The notes below the pieces were generated by a model. The model was not told the DNA's origin. It ran no database searches and saw nothing but the letters and a program-made list of their open reading frames with translations. DNA of 8,045 nt from Sulfurimonas sp. (GTDB lineage Bacteria > Campylobacterota > Campylobacteria > Campylobacterales > Sulfurimonadaceae): positions 1 through 8,045 of the forward strand of contig JALUBM010000090.1 in assembly GCA_027044845.1 (NCBI GenBank), in the 5' to 3' direction. Positions 7,066 to 8,045 of this stretch are shown here, one piece after another. The stretch's first letter is position 1, and the number at the start of each line of letters is the position of its first letter. A program made the translations under genes and the position numbers.

Positions 7066-7977
7066 CCATTGTCTTTGTTCTAACAACGGAAAACCACCAT
7101 ACGTTTTTCCACTCTCTTTAATGTTGTGCGTAATCCCACTCCTTGCAGCAAATGTTGAAAATGACGCTATTTCTAAGTGACCTGCAAATGCTGCTTGACC
7201 GCCAACAACTACATTCCTACCAAGTTTAGTTGAACCTGCACTTCCAGATTGAGCTACAAAGACACTATATTCGCCTATTATACAATTATGCCCAATCTGC
7301 ACAAGGTTATCTATGCGAACACCTTTTTTAAGAAGTGTTGAGCCAAACACAGCTCTGTCAATACTCACATTACTACCAATTTCAACATCATCTTCTATAA
7401 TCACATTTCCATTTTGATATATTTTTTTATGTTCACCCAAACTATTTGTGGCAAAACCAAAGCCATCAGCACCAATGGCAGTGTTAGAATGAATAATACA
7501 ATCATTACCAATCACACAATCTCTGTAAACAGTAACACTTGGATATATAATTGTATTATCTCCTATTACTGCATTTGCACCGATATAAACATGTGCCAAA
7601 ATTATACACTTTTTACCAATTTTAGCACCATTTGCTATCTCAGCTTTTGATGAGATTTTACTCCCCTCACCTATTTGGGCATTTGGAAGTTTTTTATCTT
7701 CAATATCAGGAGCAAAATATTTTGATAAAACAGCCATTGACCAATAAGAATTTTTTACAATTAAAGGTATACAACCATCTGGAATATATCCGACTAAGCT
7801 CTCAGGCACGATTACAGCAGCAGCTTTAGTATCTTGAATATCTTTGACATATTTTGCATTTGCCACAAAAGACACTTCATCCGCAGTTGCATCTTTTAAG
7901 GCATTCATTCCAGATATTTCTCTATCTGCTTTATCAAAGCAACATGTTAAAATCTTAGCTATTTTACTTAGTTTCAA
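7021..7977 (-). CDS. lpxD: UDP-3-O-acylglucosamine N-acyltransferase (lipid A synthesis)
   Basis: Cytoplasmic enzyme that adds the second 3-hydroxyacyl chain, from acyl-ACP, to UDP-3-O-acylglucosamine in the lipid A pathway. The 318-aa protein has an N-terminal uridine-binding-type domain (about 1-95, with VSFVANAKY and AAAVIVPES). A left-handed beta helix of hexapeptide repeats follows (about 97-280, for example AQIGEGSKISSKAEIANGAKIG), then a C-terminal helical tail (about 298-318, QWLKLQAKIARLLKRY). Diagnostic motifs are IGADGFGF (168-175) and QIGHNCIIG with His230, the equivalent of the catalytic His of E. coli LpxD. HNIKESGKTYGGFP near 284-297 is also typical. The start codon is TTG, supported by AGGAG 7 nt upstream and by the normal N-terminus MKLSKIAKIL; no in-frame ATG lies close upstream. 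It is encoded convergently to the sensor kinase. Confidence 0.96.
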   Translation of the reverse strand: MKLSKIAKILTCCFDKADREISGMNALKDATADEVSFVANAKYVKDIQDTKAAAVIVPESLVGYIPDGCIPLIVKNSYWSMAVLSKYFAPDIEDKKLPNAQIGEGSKISSKAEIANGAKIGKKCIILAHVYIGANAVIGDNTIIYPSVTVYRDCVIGNDCIIHSNTAIGADGFGFATNSLGEHKKIYQNGNVIIEDDVEIGSNVSIDRAVFGSTLLKKGVRIDNLVQIGHNCIIGEYSVFVAQSGSAGSTKLGRNVVVGGQAAFAGHLEIASFSTFAARSGITHNIKESGKTYGGFPLLEQRQWLKLQAKIARLLKRY

Positions 7978-7984
7978 TAGACAA

Positions 7985-7989
7985 CTCCT
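7985..7989 (-). promoter_or_regulatory. Ribosome binding site fixing the TTG start of lpxD
   Basis: On the minus strand AGGAG lies 7 nt before the TTG at 7977. Its quality and spacing are those of a normal initiation site. This supports the non-ATG start and the length of the LpxD protein. Confidence 0.85.
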
Positions 7990-8002
7990 ATAATAATTAT
8001 GT

Positions 8003-8034
8003 ATTCTAATGTTTAAGAATGAAATGAAAATGAA
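8003..8034 (-). promoter_or_regulatory. Candidate lpxD promoter with TTCATT direct repeat
   Basis: Read on the minus strand, TTCATT occupies 8034-8029 and again 8023-8018, an 11-bp period. After a 9-nt gap comes TAGAAT (8008-8003), one mismatch from the -10 consensus. Transcription would start near 7996, giving a leader of about 19 nt with the AGGAG site. The repeat lies where an OmpR/PhoB-type activator would contact RNA polymerase in place of a -35 box. The core TTCATTTT-N-ATTTCATT matches the site upstream of the PAP2 gene in the same orientation. It could instead be the generic T-rich periodic promoter signal, or serve a gene beyond the window edge. Confidence 0.5.
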
Positions 8035-8045
8035 CTGATCAAGTT

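Noticed and set aside
7414..7829. Two plus-strand open frames opposite lpxD
   Set aside because: They are antisense to the hexapeptide repeats of LpxD, with repetitive Ile/Cys/Thr/Asn composition and no independent support.
1..8045. Mobile element, CRISPR array, tRNA or toxin-antitoxin module
   Set aside because: No regularly spaced repeats, transposase or integrase motifs, tRNA-like cloverleaf or small toxin/antitoxin pair was seen; genes are intact and of uniform composition.

Overview
The window is AT-rich, densely coding and unbroken by mobile elements or RNA genes. Protein style and codon use (many AAA, ATA and TTA codons, very short spacers, overlapping starts) point to a Campylobacterota bacterium of the Sulfurimonas/Sulfuricurvum/Arcobacter kind. 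This is inferred from protein character alone; no 16S or ribosomal marker is present.

Positions 1-4364 (+ strand) look like the 3' part of one operon. It holds the end of an HlyD/CusB-type periplasmic adaptor gene, a complete RND efflux permease (1016 aa, CzcA/CusA-like in its visible motifs), and two small histidine-containing membrane proteins (156 and 97 aa) that I cannot assign to a named family. The genes are coupled by a 1-nt overlap, a 26-nt gap with a strong ribosome site, and a 4-nt ATGA overlap.

Positions 4365-7065 (+ strand) hold a periplasmic PAP2-type lipid phosphatase with all catalytic motifs. An OmpR-family response regulator and a HAMP/HisKA sensor kinase follow. The spacer between the phosphatase and the regulator carries a long imperfect inverted repeat inside a cluster of TGAG/CTCA dyads.

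Positions 7021-7977 (- strand) encode LpxD, the third acyltransferase step of lipid A synthesis, starting at TTG and overlapping the kinase gene tail to tail by 45 bp.

The most interesting signal is regulatory. The same direct repeat, TTCATT-N5-TTCATT (11-bp period), lies upstream of both the PAP2 gene and lpxD, in the same orientation relative to each gene. That is the geometry of an OmpR/PhoB-family binding box. With the OmpR-type regulator encoded between the two genes, this suggests a local regulon that tunes the lipid A/envelope. The caveat is that Campylobacterota housekeeping promoters are known to carry a periodic T-rich signal in place of a -35 box. The second point of interest is the unassigned pair of small membrane proteins attached to the RND efflux operon.
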